From contig JANYHW010000223.1 in the NCBI GenBank assembly GCA_025358885.1, positions 1 to 64,000 of the forward strand: a DNA stretch of 64,000 nucleotides, in the 5' to 3' direction. The stretch is from Cytophagales bacterium. Lineage in GTDB: Bacteria; Bacteroidota; Bacteroidia; Cytophagales; Cyclobacteriaceae. Made by a program: the position numbers and the translations under genes. The notes beneath the pieces were generated by a model that was not told the origin of the DNA, did not search any database, and saw only the letters and a list, made by a program, of their open reading frames with translations. Positions 63,367 through 64,000 of the stretch are shown piece after piece (within the stretch, counting starts at the first letter, position 1; each line of letters starts with the position of its first letter).

Positions 63367-63380
63367 TTAGTTTAAACTAA
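63367..63380. promoter_or_regulatory. 14-bp palindrome upstream of the DUF4175 gene
   Basis: TTAGTTTAAACTAA is a perfect palindrome 29 bases upstream of the DUF4175 start. Next to it on the minus strand is TATCTTTA (63385-63392), one base from TAnnTTTG. It may be an operator for the large operon. Confidence 0.35.
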
Positions 63381-63430
63381 TCATTAAAGATAAGAAGGTG
63401 CACCTGAATTCAGCAGAGAATTACGCCGAT

Positions 63431-63811
63431 TCAGGAAATACCACTATCCGGATGAGGGGCCCAATGGAGTTCCTTTTCAAAGTACTCCATGACATGCATC
63501 CTGAGTAATTTCTCCTGTTCCAGAAGATCAAACCTTGGAAGCTTTTTGATCATCTTCCAGTGGGGCCATCCATCCTTATCGAGCCCTTCCAGGGTGTAGT
63601 AACCAGAGTAGCTGAGGACTTTGCAAATCGCTATATGCATGAGATCCTGTTTCTGTTCCTTGGTGAATAGTTGATGCCCTTTGCCCAACTCCTGAACACC
63701 AATAAGGAATAGGACCCCGTTCAGGTCCTTGGGTTTTTGTCCCAGAATCCGTTCAATCTCCTTGAGGAGAGATTGCCAATTTCTTTCAACTTCGAGGTCC
63801 CGTTTAAGCAT
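63431..63811 (-). CDS. Small conserved protein of unknown function
   Basis: I start at ATG 63811, because that start overlaps the stop of the upstream gene (ATGCTTAA) and MLKRDLEVERNW begins a typical cytoplasmic protein; this gives 126 residues. It is mostly helical, with segments KEIERILGQKPKDLNGVLFLIGVQELG and DLMHIAICKVLSYSGYYTL, and no recognisable catalytic motif. It looks like a conserved Bacteroidota protein but I know no function. It is coupled to the AhpD-like gene. Confidence 0.7.
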   Translation of the reverse strand: MLKRDLEVERNWQSLLKEIERILGQKPKDLNGVLFLIGVQELGKGHQLFTKEQKQDLMHIAICKVLSYSGYYTLEGLDKDGWPHWKMIKKLPRFDLLEQEKLLRMHVMEYFEKELHWAPHPDSGIS

Positions 63812-64000
63812 GACCCAACGCCTCCCAAAACTCAAAAGCCCTTCTGAGGTGGGGAATTACAATAGTTCCTCCAATCAGGGTAGCGACGCCCATTGCCTCG
63901 TTGATCTGTTCGGTGGTCATGCCGATTTCTCTGCATTTTCCGAGGTGATATTTAACGCAGTCATCACAACGCAGAACGAGAGAACAGGTAAGGCCTATCA
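63804..64000 (-). CDS. Carboxymuconolactone decarboxylase (AhpD-like) protein, 5' end outside window
   Basis: The minus-strand frame is open to the window edge and stops at 63804. The visible C-terminal part contains CDDCVKYH, the CxxCxxxH redox motif of AhpD-like proteins, then GMTTEQINEAMGVATLIGGTIVIPHLRRAF. Such proteins are peroxidase partners with a thiol-disulfide centre. Its last eight bases overlap the next gene's start, so the two are coupled. Confidence 0.85.
   Translation of the reverse strand, partial: IGLTCSLVLRCDDCVKYHLGKCREIGMTTEQINEAMGVATLIGGTIVIPHLRRAFEFWEALGHA

Noticed and set aside
1-64000. rRNA, tRNA, CRISPR arrays, insertion sequences or prophage genes
   Set aside because: Looked for in gaps and in protein frames; no transposase, integrase, repeat-spacer array or tRNA-like cloverleaf was found.

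Overview
The window reads as chromosomal DNA of a Bacteroidota bacterium, most likely a free-living member of the Cytophagales. This is an inference from gene content and order: nadK, two DUF6089 proteins, uppS, bamA and two OmpH/Skp genes in a row; a DUF4175 giant next to ybeY and mnmG; many exported S9 and M20 peptidases; lamin-tail and SbsA-like surface proteins; and promoter-like TAnnTTTG elements. No rRNA, tRNA, CRISPR, insertion sequence or prophage gene was seen. Coding density is high: no gene-free stretch exceeds about 275 bases.

Layout. 1-7.2 kb: a truncated arylsulfotransferase, a dienelactone hydrolase, a DinB protein, an amidase broken by a one-base frameshift, a DUF418/TPR pair and a small thioredoxin-like exported protein. 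7.2-17.4 kb: a minus-strand housekeeping run (DksA-like regulator with a histone-H1-like tail, scpB, rluB, nadK, DUF6089 x2, uppS, bamA, ompH x2) that ends at a clear intrinsic terminator. 17.4-21.1 kb: a lamin-tail surface protein divergent from asd. 21.1-31.4 kb: a peptide and amide degradation block of two S9 peptidases and four M20 amidohydrolases in two paralogous pairs, with a DUF2157 fragment between the pairs. 31.4-33.2 kb: a small Rieske protein and two uncharacterised proteins. 33.4-39.5 kb: a complete beta-oxidation set (acyl-CoA dehydrogenase, thiolase, fused hydroxyacyl-CoA dehydrogenase/enoyl-CoA hydratase) headed by a MarR regulator. 39.8-43.6 kb: YceI, outer-membrane barrel, YceI, then an HhH coiled-coil protein. 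43.7-49.5 kb: a PadR regulator with two tandem FtsX/MacB-type permeases. 49.5-52.3 kb: a PM20D1-like M20 peptidase and an amidohydrolase. 52.4-63.3 kb: a TPR protein, then a tightly coupled operon DUF4175 - HATPase - ybeY - mnmG - methyltransferase - SbsA-like lipoprotein. 63.4-64 kb: a small conserved protein coupled to a truncated AhpD-like gene.

The most interesting signal is non-coding. The 66-base gap between ybeY and mnmG holds two sequences that each match the ParB-binding parS consensus with one mismatch. A third such site lies 2 kb away inside the methyltransferase gene. A 260-base intergenic region at 54.36-54.62 kb carries three DnaA-box-like 9-mers next to an AT-rich block. Together with mnmG (gidA), a frequent neighbour of bacterial origins, this suggests the window is near the replication origin/centromere. 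All genes to the right of the DnaA-box cluster are on the minus strand, so the origin itself may lie elsewhere, perhaps to the right of the window.
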